Shown: positions 14,551 through 22,965 of the stretch, piece by piece
How positions within the stretch are numbered: the first letter of the stretch is position 1
Layout: the number at the start of each line of letters is the position of its first letter
Assembly: GCA_038246545.1 (NCBI GenBank)
Contig: JBBRVW010000004.1
Location: forward strand, 74,123 to 138,122
DNA length: 64,000 nucleotides
Source of the DNA: JBBRVW01 sp038246545
GTDB taxonomy: Bacteria > Actinomycetota > Actinomycetes > JACCUZ01
Direction: 5' to 3'
Program-made: the position numbers and the translations under genes
Notes under the pieces: generated by a model
Database searches by the model: none
The model's input: only the letters and a program-made list of their open reading frames with translations
What the model was told of the DNA's origin: nothing

Positions 14551-15684
14551 ATGACTGACGTCACGCCTGACCAGCCCCGCAGCAAGCCCCGCGTCGCCGT
14601 CGTGTTCGGCGGTCGCAGCACCGAGCACGGCGTGTCCTGCGTGTCTGCCGGCAGCGTCCTGTCGGCCATCGACCGCGACACCTACGAGGTCGTGCTGGTC
14701 GGGATCTCCCACGAGGGCCGCTGGGTCCTCGCCGCCGACGACCCGGAGCGGCTGGCCATCACCGGCGACAAGCTTCCCGAGGTCGAGACCACCGGGTCGT
14801 CCGTCGTCCTGGCGGGCGACCCCACCCACCAGGGCCTCACCGTCCACGAGCCCGGTCAGGTGCCGCAGGAGCTCGGCGAGGTCGACGTCGTCCTCCCGCT
14901 GCTGCACGGCCCCTACGGCGAGGACGGCACCCTCCAGGGCCTGCTCGAGCTGGCCGGCGTGCCGTACGTCGGGTCGGGGGTGTTCGCCTCCGCAGCCTCG
15001 ATGGACAAGGGGCACATGAAGACCCTGCTGCGTGGTGCAGGACTTCCCGTCGGCCCGTACGAGGTCATCACGCCGCGCGCGTGGGTGACCGACCCGGCGG
15101 CGGTCCGGGAGACGGTCGTCGCACTCGGCTTTCCCTGCTTCGTCAAGCCGGCTCGGGCCGGGAGCAGCGTGGGCATCAGCAAGGTGCACGACGCCGGCGA
15201 GCTCGACGAGGCGATCGAGCTGGCCCGCACCCACGACCCGCGCGTGATCGTCGAAGGCATGCTCGAGGGCCGCGAGATCGAGTGCGGCGTCCTCGACGGC
15301 CTCGACGGTGCGGCGCCCGAGGCGAGTCTGCCCGGCGAGGTCGTGGTCGGCAGTGGCCACGAGTTCTACGACTTCGCGGCCAAGTACCTCCCCGACGAGG
15401 GCACCGAGCTCGTGGTCCCGGCCGAGCTCACCGACGCGCAGGTCGAGGAGGTGCGAACCCTCGCCGTGCGGGCGTTCGAGGCGCTGGCGTGCGAGGGCCT
15501 GGCCCGGGTCGACTTCTTCCTCACGTCGCGCGGCCTGGTCGTCAACGAGGTCAACACGATGCCCGGCTTCACGCCGGTGTCGATGTTCCCGTTGATGTGG
15601 AAGGCCTCCGGGCTCGACTACCCCGCCCTGGTCGACCGGCTCGTGCAGACCGCCCTCACGCGGAACCCCGGGCTCCTGCGCTGA
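14551..15684 (+). CDS. ddl: D-alanine--D-alanine ligase
   Basis: A 377-residue ATP-grasp ligase making the D-Ala-D-Ala dipeptide for peptidoglycan. It shows 'VVFGGRSTEHGVSCVSA' at residues 15-31, 'HGPYGEDGTLQG' near 118, 'FVKPARAGSSVGISKV' near 196 (ATP lysine and serine loop), and 'EVNTMPGFTPVSMFP' near 332 (metal and product binding). The ATG at 14551 is 10 bases after a TACCGT -10-like hexamer. Its last 29 bases overlap the end of the convergent DUF3515 gene. Confidence 0.97.
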   Translation: MTDVTPDQPRSKPRVAVVFGGRSTEHGVSCVSAGSVLSAIDRDTYEVVLVGISHEGRWVLAADDPERLAITGDKLPEVETTGSSVVLAGDPTHQGLTVHEPGQVPQELGEVDVVLPLLHGPYGEDGTLQGLLELAGVPYVGSGVFASAASMDKGHMKTLLRGAGLPVGPYEVITPRAWVTDPAAVRETVVALGFPCFVKPARAGSSVGISKVHDAGELDEAIELARTHDPRVIVEGMLEGREIECGVLDGLDGAAPEASLPGEVVVGSGHEFYDFAAKYLPDEGTELVVPAELTDAQVEEVRTLAVRAFEALACEGLARVDFFLTSRGLVVNEVNTMPGFTPVSMFPLMWKASGLDYPALVDRLVQTALTRNPGLLR

Positions 15685-16168
15685 CTCCGCCCACCGGCAG
15701 GGCTGCCTTCACCGCCTTCGCGAGATCGACGAGCGGCCCGGTCGCGCTGGAGCGGTCCACCGACGACGGCACCCGCACCTGCACGAAGGGGCGGCGACCC
15801 ACGGTGGTGAAGACGTAGGTCGCCGGCCGCTCGACGAGGAACCAGTCGACGCCGTCCACCTCGATCAGCTGCGACGTGTCCCCGAGCCCCGCCGGCTCCC
15901 AGACGCCGCACCGGAGCACCACCGCGGGGGAGCCCCACGCGGCGGTGCGGACGGACGCCGGGGTCACGTCACGCGCCGCCCCCCCGCCGACGTCGTCAGG
16001 GAGGGCCCGGTGAAGCGCGCCACAGCCGGCCCCGGGGCCGACCGGTGGCGGGACCGCCACGGCAGCGGCTGACGAGCACCCCCCGAGCGCGACGGAGCCG
16101 GCCGCGAGCAGCACGGCGACGTGGACGCTGCCGCGCCTGGCTCGCCGGCGCGGCGTGCAGGCGTCCAC
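15656..16168 (-). CDS. DUF3515-family lipoprotein
   Basis: A 170-residue secreted protein with an N-terminal Arg-rich region, a hydrophobic stretch and a lipobox 'VALGGC' at about residues 26-31, so probably a diacylglyceryl-anchored lipoprotein. The mature part has 'CGALHRALPDDVGG' and 'CGVWEPAGL' (paired cysteines) and 'VDWFLVE', matching the actinobacterial DUF3515 family usually found between ddl and thiL. Function is unknown; the conserved position beside ddl suggests a cell-envelope role. Its 3' end overlaps ddl by 29 bases. Confidence 0.82.
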   Translation of the reverse strand: MDACTPRRRARRGSVHVAVLLAAGSVALGGCSSAAAVAVPPPVGPGAGCGALHRALPDDVGGGAARDVTPASVRTAAWGSPAVVLRCGVWEPAGLGDTSQLIEVDGVDWFLVERPATYVFTTVGRRPFVQVRVPSSVDRSSATGPLVDLAKAVKAALPVGGVSAGARGSA

Positions 16169-16187
16169 GACTGGCGTGGGAGTCGGC

Positions 16188-16424
16188 CTACAGGTGGACG
16201 ACGGGGCAGGTCAGGGTGCGGGTGATGCCATTGACGCTCTGCACCCGGGCGACGACCATCTTGCCGAGCTCGTCGACGTTCTTGGCCTCGGCGCGGACGA
16301 TGACGTCGTAGGGGCCGGTGACGTCCTCGGCCTGGGTGACGCCCTTGAGCTCGGCGATCTCACGAGCGACGGCGGCGGCCTTGCCGACCTCGGTCTGGAT
16401 CAGGATGTAGGCCTGGACAACCAT
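16188..16424 (-). CDS. Stand-alone AsnC/Lrp ligand-binding (RAM) domain protein
   Basis: A 78-residue protein consisting only of the RAM/AsnC effector domain ('MVVQAYILIQTEVG', then 'GVTQAEDVTGPYDVIVRAEA'), without the DNA-binding helix-turn-helix. Such mini-Lrp proteins form oligomers and bind amino acids. They may modulate full-length Lrp proteins. AGGAAGGGG upstream fixes the ATG. It is divergent from thiL across a 91-base gap that must hold both promoters. Confidence 0.88.
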   Translation of the reverse strand: MVVQAYILIQTEVGKAAAVAREIAELKGVTQAEDVTGPYDVIVRAEAKNVDELGKMVVARVQSVNGITRTLTCPVVHL

Positions 16425-16515
16425 CGTGGGCCCCTTCCTTCGTAGAGTCTGGCGGTCGCGTGCGCCGCCAGGAGGCGTCGCTCGCGAGCGAACCTACCGG
16501 AAAGGGATCAGTGCC

Positions 16516-17481
16516 ATGTCGGCCCCCGTGAACGGCCCCCCGCAGGGCACTGTCGGCGACCTCGGCGAGACCGAAGTGATCGCCGCGGTCACCGCTCGCC
16601 TGGGTGGCAGCGACTCCCTGCTGCTCGGACCGGGCGACGACGCGGCCGTCGTCGCCGCCTCGGACGGGCGTGTGGTGGCGACCACTGACGTGCTCGTCGA
16701 GGGCCGGCACTTCAAGCGCGACTGGTCGAGCGCGACCGACGTCGGCGTCCGGGCGGCTGCCGCCAGCCTGGCCGACGTGGCCGCGATGGGTGCCGTGCCG
16801 ACGGCGCTGCTGGTGGGGCTGGCCGTGCCGGCCGAGCTGCCCGTCCAGTGGGCGCTGGAGCTCGCCGACGGTCTCGCTCAGGAGGCGGCCCGGGCCGGCG
16901 CCGCAGTCGCCGGCGGCGACCTGGTGCGCGGCGAACCCATCACCATCTCGGTCACGGCGCTCGGCAGTCTCGAGGGCCGCGAACCGGTGACCCGCGCGGG
17001 CGCCCGGCCGGGTGACCTGGTCGCCGTGGCCGGCCGGCTGGGCTGGTCGGCCGCCGGTTTCGCGGTCCTGTCGCGCGGGTTCCGCTCGCCCCGCACGCTC
17101 GTCGACGCCCATCGGCGCCCGCAGCCGCCGTACGACGAGGGCCCGCGGGCCGCCGGTCTCGGCGCCACGGCGATGGTCGACGTCAGCGACGGGCTGGTCA
17201 GCGACCTCGGCCATGTAGCCCGGGCGAGCGGGGTCTCGGTCCGGATCGAGACCGACGCCTTCCACGTGCCCCAGGAGTTCGTCGACACGTCCCGCGCCCT
17301 CAACGCCGACCCGATGCAGTGGCTGCTCACCGGCGGCGAGGACCACGCCCTGGCCGCGACCTTCCCGCCGGACGTCGACCTCCCGATGGCGTGGAGCGTG
17401 ATCGGGCGGGTCGAGGACGGCGAGGGCGTGCACGTCGACGGGGCGCTGTTCGAGGGCCCCGGCGGCTGGCGGTCGTTCTAG
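16516..17481 (+). CDS. thiL: Thiamine-monophosphate kinase
   Basis: A 321-residue PurM-like kinase that phosphorylates thiamine monophosphate to the active diphosphate. It shows 'LLGPGDDAAVVA' near residue 36 (Mg and nucleotide binding), 'TTDVLVEGRHF' near 55, 'NVAAMG'-equivalent 'LADVAAMGAVP' near 85, 'VAGGDLVRG' near 133, and 'DVSDGLVSDLG' near 222. The ATG at 16516 has AAGGGA 8 bases upstream. The stop is immediately followed by the next gene's GTG. Confidence 0.95.
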   Translation: MSAPVNGPPQGTVGDLGETEVIAAVTARLGGSDSLLLGPGDDAAVVAASDGRVVATTDVLVEGRHFKRDWSSATDVGVRAAAASLADVAAMGAVPTALLVGLAVPAELPVQWALELADGLAQEAARAGAAVAGGDLVRGEPITISVTALGSLEGREPVTRAGARPGDLVAVAGRLGWSAAGFAVLSRGFRSPRTLVDAHRRPQPPYDEGPRAAGLGATAMVDVSDGLVSDLGHVARASGVSVRIETDAFHVPQEFVDTSRALNADPMQWLLTGGEDHALAATFPPDVDLPMAWSVIGRVEDGEGVHVDGALFEGPGGWRSF

Positions 17482-18480
17482 GTGGTCGTGCCTCACAACC
17501 CCGTCCCGGCTCGGGGCCTGGTGCCGATCCTCGCCGCGGACGACTGGCTGCCGATGTCGGCGGAGCACGAGGCGCGCGTCGACGCCTGGGTCGTGCCGCA
17601 CCTCGAGCGCCGGCGCCGGGGCGAGAAGCACCCCGTCGAGGACTTCCTCTTCGACTACTACCACCAGTCGCCGGCCAAGCTGCGCCGCTGGAGCCCGGGC
17701 CTCGGCACGGCGTTGGCCGGCCCCGAGGCGCTGGCGCGGTATGCCGGCCTGGCCGACTGGGCGGTTACGGCGGAGGGCACCGGCGTATCACCCGACCCGG
17801 AGCGGCTCGGCCGTCACCACCGCCGGGTCGCCGACGCCCGGCGGCTGCTGCGCGCCACCGCGGGCCGCGCGCCGGCGTACGGCTGCTTCGGGCTGCACGA
17901 GTGGGCGATGGTCTACCGGCTCCCGCCGGACGCGGTGCGGCACGAGCAGCTGCCGCTGCGGCTCGGCAGCGCCGGCACCGACGCCGTGGTGGAGGCGCAG
18001 CCGCTGCGCTGCACCCACGTCGACGCGTTCCGGTTCTTCACCGACCAGGCCGTGCCGCGCAACGCCACCACCCCGACCCGGGCCGGTCAGGCGCGCGACG
18101 AGCAGCCGGGCTGCCTGCACGCCGGGATGGACCTCTACCGGTGGGCGGCCACCTTCGCGCCGTTCGTTCCGAGCGAGATGGTGGCCGACTGCTTCGCGCA
18201 CGCGCGGGGGATCCGCGAGGTCGACATGCGCGCGTCGCCGTACGACCTGAGCGCGTTCGGCCACCCGGCGATAGCCATCGAGACGCCCGAGGGCCGCGCC
18301 GACTACGTGCGGCACCAGCGAAGCTTCGCCGAGCAGGGTGCCGAGCTGCGGGCCCGGGTGCTGCGGGCGGTCGACGCCTTGGCTGCGGCCCTCGACGGCT
18401 CTGTCGGCGGCAGCGGGCAGGATGTCCCGCATGGCGAGCGACTCGGCAGCGTCGGGACAACCGGCATCCCGGCCCCCTGA
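17482..18480 (+). CDS. Putative 3-methyladenine DNA glycosylase-like protein
   Basis: A 332-residue protein that resembles a family annotated in actinobacteria as 3-methyladenine DNA glycosylase. I recognise it by 'GEKHPVEDFLFDYYHQSPAKLRRW' spread over residues 51-75, 'YGCFGLHEWAMVYR' near 133 and 'LPLRLGSAGTDAVVE'. I see no helix-hairpin-helix or other established catalytic signature, so the enzymatic label is tentative. It begins at the base after the thiL stop, so it is in the thiL operon. In Mycobacterium the gene between thiL and rpmB is ung, so this gene occupies that slot. The last 25 residues are low complexity. Confidence 0.55.
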   Translation: MVVPHNPVPARGLVPILAADDWLPMSAEHEARVDAWVVPHLERRRRGEKHPVEDFLFDYYHQSPAKLRRWSPGLGTALAGPEALARYAGLADWAVTAEGTGVSPDPERLGRHHRRVADARRLLRATAGRAPAYGCFGLHEWAMVYRLPPDAVRHEQLPLRLGSAGTDAVVEAQPLRCTHVDAFRFFTDQAVPRNATTPTRAGQARDEQPGCLHAGMDLYRWAATFAPFVPSEMVADCFAHARGIREVDMRASPYDLSAFGHPAIAIETPEGRADYVRHQRSFAEQGAELRARVLRAVDALAAALDGSVGGSGQDVPHGERLGSVGTTGIPAP

Positions 18481-18502
18481 CGCGCAGGCTGACCTGACGA
18501 GC

Positions 18503-18534
18503 CCGAGTTGATCACGGTCCCGTGATCAACTCGG
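18503..18534. repeat. 32-bp near-perfect palindrome between convergent genes
   Basis: Two perfect 15-bp arms (CCGAGTTGATCACGG and its complement) separated by TC, 22 bases after the glycosylase-like gene. It could be a bidirectional terminator or a dispersed palindromic repeat. It has no T run, and its base composition is more AT-rich than the flanks. Confidence 0.85.
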
Positions 18535-18607
18535 CTCAACCGTGGCCTGCGTGCCACGGCCGGGCCAGGAACGCCGCGCACCGGCAGCGGACCGGTCCGC
18601 CGACGAC

Positions 18608-18639
18608 GAACGGCCGGCCCCGAGGGGGACCGGCCGTTC
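18608..18639 (-). terminator. Terminator hairpin of rpmB
   Basis: A 10-bp perfect stem GAACGGCCGG/CCGGCCGTTC, extended by an internal C4/G5 pairing, 40 bases downstream of the rpmB stop. It is distinct from the palindrome at 18503. Confidence 0.75.
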
Positions 18640-18679
18640 AAGGCAGGACAGGTCGAGCGGGTGACGACGCTCGTGTCAG

Positions 18680-18874
18680 CTAGCGGGTGACCTTCCCGGC
18701 CTTGAGGCAGGAGGTGCACACATTGAGCTTCTTGGGGGTCTTGCCGGTCTTGCCGACCATCGCGCGCACGGTCTGGATGTTGGGGTTCCAGCGGCGCTTC
18801 GTGCGCCGGTGCGAGTGCGAGATGCTGTGACCGAAGCCCGGACCCTTGCCGCAGACGTCGCAGTTGGCAGCCAC
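18680..18874 (-). CDS. rpmB: 50S ribosomal protein L28
   Basis: A 64-residue L28 of the zinc-binding (C+) type. It has 'CDVCGKGPGFG' at residues 5-15, 'SHRRTKRRWNPNIQ' in the middle and 'CTSCLKAGKVTR' at the end. Both CxxC pairs are intact, so it is not the zinc-independent paralogue induced under zinc starvation. The GTG at 18874 gives the family length and has GAGGAG about 9 bases upstream. It is divergent from the DAK2-domain gene across a 211-base gap. Confidence 0.96.
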   Translation of the reverse strand: MAANCDVCGKGPGFGHSISHSHRRTKRRWNPNIQTVRAMVGKTGKTPKKLNVCTSCLKAGKVTR

Positions 18875-19072
18875 GGTGAACAACTCCTCGGTGGTTCCCG
18901 ATCGCGACGCGATCAGTGTGATGGTCAGGCGGACGCGCGGCGCCGGGCCGCGGCAGAGCAGACGGGGGAGCCCGGACCTCCGGGCAACCGCAGCAGCGTA
19001 ACCGACCGGCGCTCCCGGACCCAAACCGAGCCGGTCACGCTGCTCCTCGCGGCCGGCGTCCATCCTCAGCAC

Positions 19073-19085
19073 TAGATTCTGCCGC
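19073..19085 (+). promoter_or_regulatory. Leaderless -10 element of the DAK2-domain gene
   Basis: TAGATT at 19073-19078, exactly 7 bases before the GTG start at 19086, with no ribosome-binding sequence in between. It matches TANNNT fully. I see no clear -35. Confidence 0.55.
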
Positions 19086-20759
19086 GTGACCGCCACCCTG
19101 GCCCGACTCGACGGCGGGTCCGTCGCGCGTTGGGCCACGACGGCCCGCGACGCCCTCGAAGCGGCCCGCGAAGAGATCGACGACCTCAACGTCTACCCGG
19201 TGCCCGACGGCGACACCGGCACCAACCTGCACCTCACGCTGGCCGCCGCGGTCGAGTCCCTGGCAGGCGCCGCCGTCCGCGACGACGACACCGAGACCCC
19301 CACCCCGCGCCGGCTGCTGTCCGCGCTGGCCCACGGCGCCCTCATGGGGGCCCGGGGCAACTCGGGCGTCATCCTGTCCCAGCTCCTGCGGGGGATGGCC
19401 GACGGCGTCGACGGCGTCACCGGGCCGGTCGACGCGGCCCAGCTGTCGCGTGCGCTCACCGCCGGGGCGAGGGCCGCGTACGACGCGGTGGCCGACCCGG
19501 TCGAGGGCACCATGCTGAGCGTTGCCCGGGTGGCCGCCGAGCATGCCGCCAGCGCCGTCGACCGTGCGGCGGGTGGCGGCGACGTGCTGGCCGCGGTGGT
19601 CACCGCGGCGGCTGAGGGGGCCCGCGTCGCGCTCGCCGACACTCCGAAACAGCTCGACATCCTGGCCCGGGCCGGCGTGGTGGACGCCGGTGGCCGTGGG
19701 ATCTGCGTCCTGCTCGACGCGCTCGCCTCGGTCGTCACCGGCGCAACGCCGACCGCCATCGAGACCAGGCTGGCAGGCAGCCGGCTGGCCGAGACGCAGG
19801 CGGTCCGGCCACGCAGCGGTCTCGACGTCGAGGATCCCGACGCGCACGGTCCGACGTACGAGGTGATGTACCTCCTCGACGCGCCGGCGGACGCCATCGC
19901 CCCGCTGCGCGAGACGCTCGGCCCGCTCGGCGACTCGCTGGTGGTCGTCGGCGCCGAGCCCACCTGGAACGTCCATGTCCACGTCGACGACGTCGGAGCG
20001 GCCGTCGAGGCCGGCATCGAGGCGGGCCGCCCGCACCGGATCCGGGTCACCCACTTCCGTGACGCCGCGCGTGCCACCGTCGGGGAGCTGCCCGGCGACA
20101 GCCGCGGGGTCGTGTCGGTCGTCGCGGGTGACGGTCTCGCGGCGCTGTTCGAGGCGGCCGGCGCCACCGTCGTGCCCGGCGGCCCGGGCCGGCGGGCCTC
20201 CACGGCCGAGATGCTCACCGGCCTGCGGCACGCCCGGGCACGGGACCTCGTGGTGCTGCCCAACGACGCCGACAGCCTGGCGGTGGCGGAGGCGGCGGCT
20301 GCCAAGGCCCGGGACGAGGGTCTGCGGGTCGCCGTCATCCCCACCCGGGCCAGCGTCCAGGCCATCGCCGCCCTGGCCGTGCACGACCCGGCGCGACGGT
20401 TCGAGGACGACGTCGTCGCGATGACCGCCGCGGCCGGGCACTGCCGGCACGGTGGTGTCACCGTCGCCGCCCGTGAGGCGGTCACGATGGCCGGCGTGTG
20501 CCAGCCGGGCGACGTGCTGGGCATCGTCGACGGCGACTTCGCGATCATCGGCGACGACCTCGCCACGGTGGCCCGCACCGTGGTCGACCGGATGCTCGGC
20601 TCCGGCGGCGAGCTGGTCACCCTGGTCACCGGGCTCGGCGCCGACCCGGACCTCGCCGACGTGGTGGCCGAGCACGCACGCCGCGGGCGTCCGGCGGTCG
20701 ACACCCTGCTCTACGACGGGGGCCAGCCGGGCTACCCGCTGCTGCTGGGCGTCGAGTGA
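19086..20759 (+). CDS. DAK2-domain fatty acid kinase subunit-like protein (FakA/YloV)
   Basis: A 557-residue protein with an N-terminal DAK2 phosphatase/kinase domain. The ATP/Mg loop is 'NVYPVPDGDTGTNLHLT' near residue 36, and 'HGALMGARGNSGVILSQLLRG' lies near 82. It continues with the long C-terminal YloV/FakA region ('YEVMYLLDAP'). FakA phosphorylates fatty acids bound by FakB proteins; no fakB lies in the window. The cluster rpmB-fakA-recG-rsmD-coaD is widely conserved. Translation probably starts directly at the mRNA 5' end. Confidence 0.88.
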   Translation: MTATLARLDGGSVARWATTARDALEAAREEIDDLNVYPVPDGDTGTNLHLTLAAAVESLAGAAVRDDDTETPTPRRLLSALAHGALMGARGNSGVILSQLLRGMADGVDGVTGPVDAAQLSRALTAGARAAYDAVADPVEGTMLSVARVAAEHAASAVDRAAGGGDVLAAVVTAAAEGARVALADTPKQLDILARAGVVDAGGRGICVLLDALASVVTGATPTAIETRLAGSRLAETQAVRPRSGLDVEDPDAHGPTYEVMYLLDAPADAIAPLRETLGPLGDSLVVVGAEPTWNVHVHVDDVGAAVEAGIEAGRPHRIRVTHFRDAARATVGELPGDSRGVVSVVAGDGLAALFEAAGATVVPGGPGRRASTAEMLTGLRHARARDLVVLPNDADSLAVAEAAAAKARDEGLRVAVIPTRASVQAIAALAVHDPARRFEDDVVAMTAAAGHCRHGGVTVAAREAVTMAGVCQPGDVLGIVDGDFAIIGDDLATVARTVVDRMLGSGGELVTLVTGLGADPDLADVVAEHARRGRPAVDTLLYDGGQPGYPLLLGVE

Positions 20760-20771
20760 CGGGAGGCTGAC

Positions 20772-22955
20772 GTGGTCTCGCTGCGTGCCCCGGTCAAGGC
20801 CGTCGTCGGTGGTCCGACGGCCAAGGAGCTCACCGACAAGCTCCACGTCGCGACCGTCGAGGACCTTCTGCGGCACTACCCGCGCCGCTACTACGAGCGC
20901 GGCGAGCTGACCGACCTGTCCCAGCTGCGCCCCGGCGAGCAGGCCACCGTGCAGGCGACCGTCCACTCCGTGTCCGGCCGGCAGATCCGGCCCAAGTTGC
21001 ACAAGCTCGACGTCGTCGTCACCGACGGGCGCACCCGCACCACCGTCACGTTCTTCAACCAGCGCTGGCGCGGGAAGGCGCTCCGGGCCGGCGACGAGGT
21101 CTTCCTCGCCGGCAAGGTCGAGATCTTCAACGGCAAGGTCACCATCACCAACCCCGAGATCGCCGCCGGCGACGACGTCGAGGACTTCGCCGGCAGTCTC
21201 GTCCCGGTCTACCCGGCCACCGCCAAGCTGCCCTCCTGGCGGCTGAGCAAGGCCGTCAAGATCGCCCTCGACGTCGCGCTGGCCGACGACGAGAGCCTGC
21301 CCGACCCGCTGCCGCCCGACGTCAGGCTGCGTCGCGGCCTGATGGGCCTGGCCGACGCGCTGCGGCTGGTCCATCGCCCCGACACCTACGACGACGTACG
21401 CCGGTCCCGCCGACGGTTGCGCTTCGACGAGGCCTTCGTGCTGCAGACCGTCCTCGCTCGGCGCCGCGCCGAGGCCATGGCCGAGCCGGCCACTGCCCGG
21501 GTGGGCCGCGACGACGGGCTGCTGGCGGCGTTCGACGAACGGCTGCCGTTCACCCTCACCCAGGGCCAGCAGGAGGTCGCCGCGGCGATAGCTGAGGACC
21601 TCGCGCGCGAGCACCCGATGCACCGGCTGCTCCAGGGCGAGGTGGGGTCCGGCAAGACCGTGGTGGCCTTGCGGGCGATGCTCGCCGTGGTCGACGCAGG
21701 CGGCCAGGCCGCGCTGCTCGCCCCCACCGAGGTCCTCGCCCAGCAGCACCACCGGTCGATCACGGCGATGCTCGGGCCGCTCGCCGAGCGTGGCCTGCTC
21801 GGCGGGTCCGACGTCGGCACCCGGGTCGCGCTGCTCACCGGCTCGCAGGGCACCGCGGCGCGGCGTACCAACCTGCTCGACACCGCGAGCGGCGACGCCG
21901 GGATCGTGATCGGCACCCACGCCCTGATCCAGGACAAGGTCGAGTTCCAGGACCTCGGACTGGTCGTGGTCGACGAGCAGCACCGCTTCGGCGTCGAGCA
22001 GCGCGATGCCCTCCGGGCCAAGGCGAAGGTCCCGCCGCACCTGCTGGTGATGACCGCGACGCCGATCCCGCGCACGGTGGCGATGACCGTCTTCGGCGAC
22101 CTCGACGTCTCGACGCTGACCGAGCTGCCAGCCGGACGCTCGCCGATCACGTCGCACGTCGTGCCCGCGGGCGAGAAGCCGCACTTCCTCGACCGCGCCT
22201 GGGCGCGGGTCCGCGAGGAGGCCGACTCCGGTCACCAGGTCTACGTCGTCTGCCCACGCATCGGCGGCACCGACGCCGACACCCTCGACGACAGCACCGG
22301 TGGCGAGCCCGATCCGGACGACGGGTCGGGCCCGCCGGCCCGGCCGGCCCTCGCCGTCCTCGACGTGGCGCCGATGCTCGTCGAGGGGCCGCTGTCCGGG
22401 CTGCGGGTCGAGGTGCTGCACGGGCGGCTGCCCGCCGACGACAAGGACGACGTCATGCGTCGGTTCACGGCCGGGGACGTCGACGTCCTGGTCGCGACCA
22501 CCGTCGTCGAGGTCGGCGTCGACGTGCCCAACGCCACCGGCATGGTCGTTCTCGACGCCGACCGGTTCGGCGTCTCCCAGCTGCACCAGCTGCGCGGCCG
22601 GGTGGGTCGTGGTGCCGCGCCCGGCATCTGCCTGCTCGTCACCGACGCCGAGGCCGGGACACCGGCCCGCGAGCGGCTGGACGCGGTGGCCGCGACCCTC
22701 GACGGCTTCGAGCTGTCCCGGCTCGACCTCGAGACCCGGCGCGAGGGCGACGTCCTCGGCGCCTCGCAGTCCGGTCGCCGGACCAGCCTGCGGCTGCTCT
22801 CGGTGCTGCGCGACGAGGACCTCATCGTCGACGCCCGTGAGGACGCCGCCGCGGTGGTCGCCGACGACCCCCTGCTGCGGCGGCACGAGGCGCTGCGAGA
22901 GGCCGTCGAGCAGGTGCTCGCCGAGCAGAACGCCGAGTACCTGGAGAAGGCATGA
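20772..22955 (+). CDS. recG: ATP-dependent DNA helicase RecG
   Basis: A 727-residue branch-migration helicase that regresses stalled forks and processes Holliday junctions. The N-terminal wedge/OB domain covers residues 1-200. Walker A is 'GEVGSGKTVVALRA' near 292, motif II is 'DEQHRFG' near 401 (DEQH variant), motif III is 'TATPIPRTVAM' near 426, and motif VI is 'QLRGRVGRG' near 612. The GTG start is 12 bases after the fakA-like stop with GGGAGG upstream. The length is typical of the actinobacterial form. Confidence 0.96.
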   Translation: MVSLRAPVKAVVGGPTAKELTDKLHVATVEDLLRHYPRRYYERGELTDLSQLRPGEQATVQATVHSVSGRQIRPKLHKLDVVVTDGRTRTTVTFFNQRWRGKALRAGDEVFLAGKVEIFNGKVTITNPEIAAGDDVEDFAGSLVPVYPATAKLPSWRLSKAVKIALDVALADDESLPDPLPPDVRLRRGLMGLADALRLVHRPDTYDDVRRSRRRLRFDEAFVLQTVLARRRAEAMAEPATARVGRDDGLLAAFDERLPFTLTQGQQEVAAAIAEDLAREHPMHRLLQGEVGSGKTVVALRAMLAVVDAGGQAALLAPTEVLAQQHHRSITAMLGPLAERGLLGGSDVGTRVALLTGSQGTAARRTNLLDTASGDAGIVIGTHALIQDKVEFQDLGLVVVDEQHRFGVEQRDALRAKAKVPPHLLVMTATPIPRTVAMTVFGDLDVSTLTELPAGRSPITSHVVPAGEKPHFLDRAWARVREEADSGHQVYVVCPRIGGTDADTLDDSTGGEPDPDDGSGPPARPALAVLDVAPMLVEGPLSGLRVEVLHGRLPADDKDDVMRRFTAGDVDVLVATTVVEVGVDVPNATGMVVLDADRFGVSQLHQLRGRVGRGAAPGICLLVTDAEAGTPARERLDAVAATLDGFELSRLDLETRREGDVLGASQSGRRTSLRLLSVLRDEDLIVDAREDAAAVVADDPLLRRHEALREAVEQVLAEQNAEYLEKA

Positions 22956-22965
22956 CGGTCCCTGC

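Noticed and set aside
18900..18914. GATCGCG-A-CGCGATC inverted repeat upstream of rpmB
   Set aside because: Short, GC-rich and not placed at a clear promoter; likely chance in this base composition.
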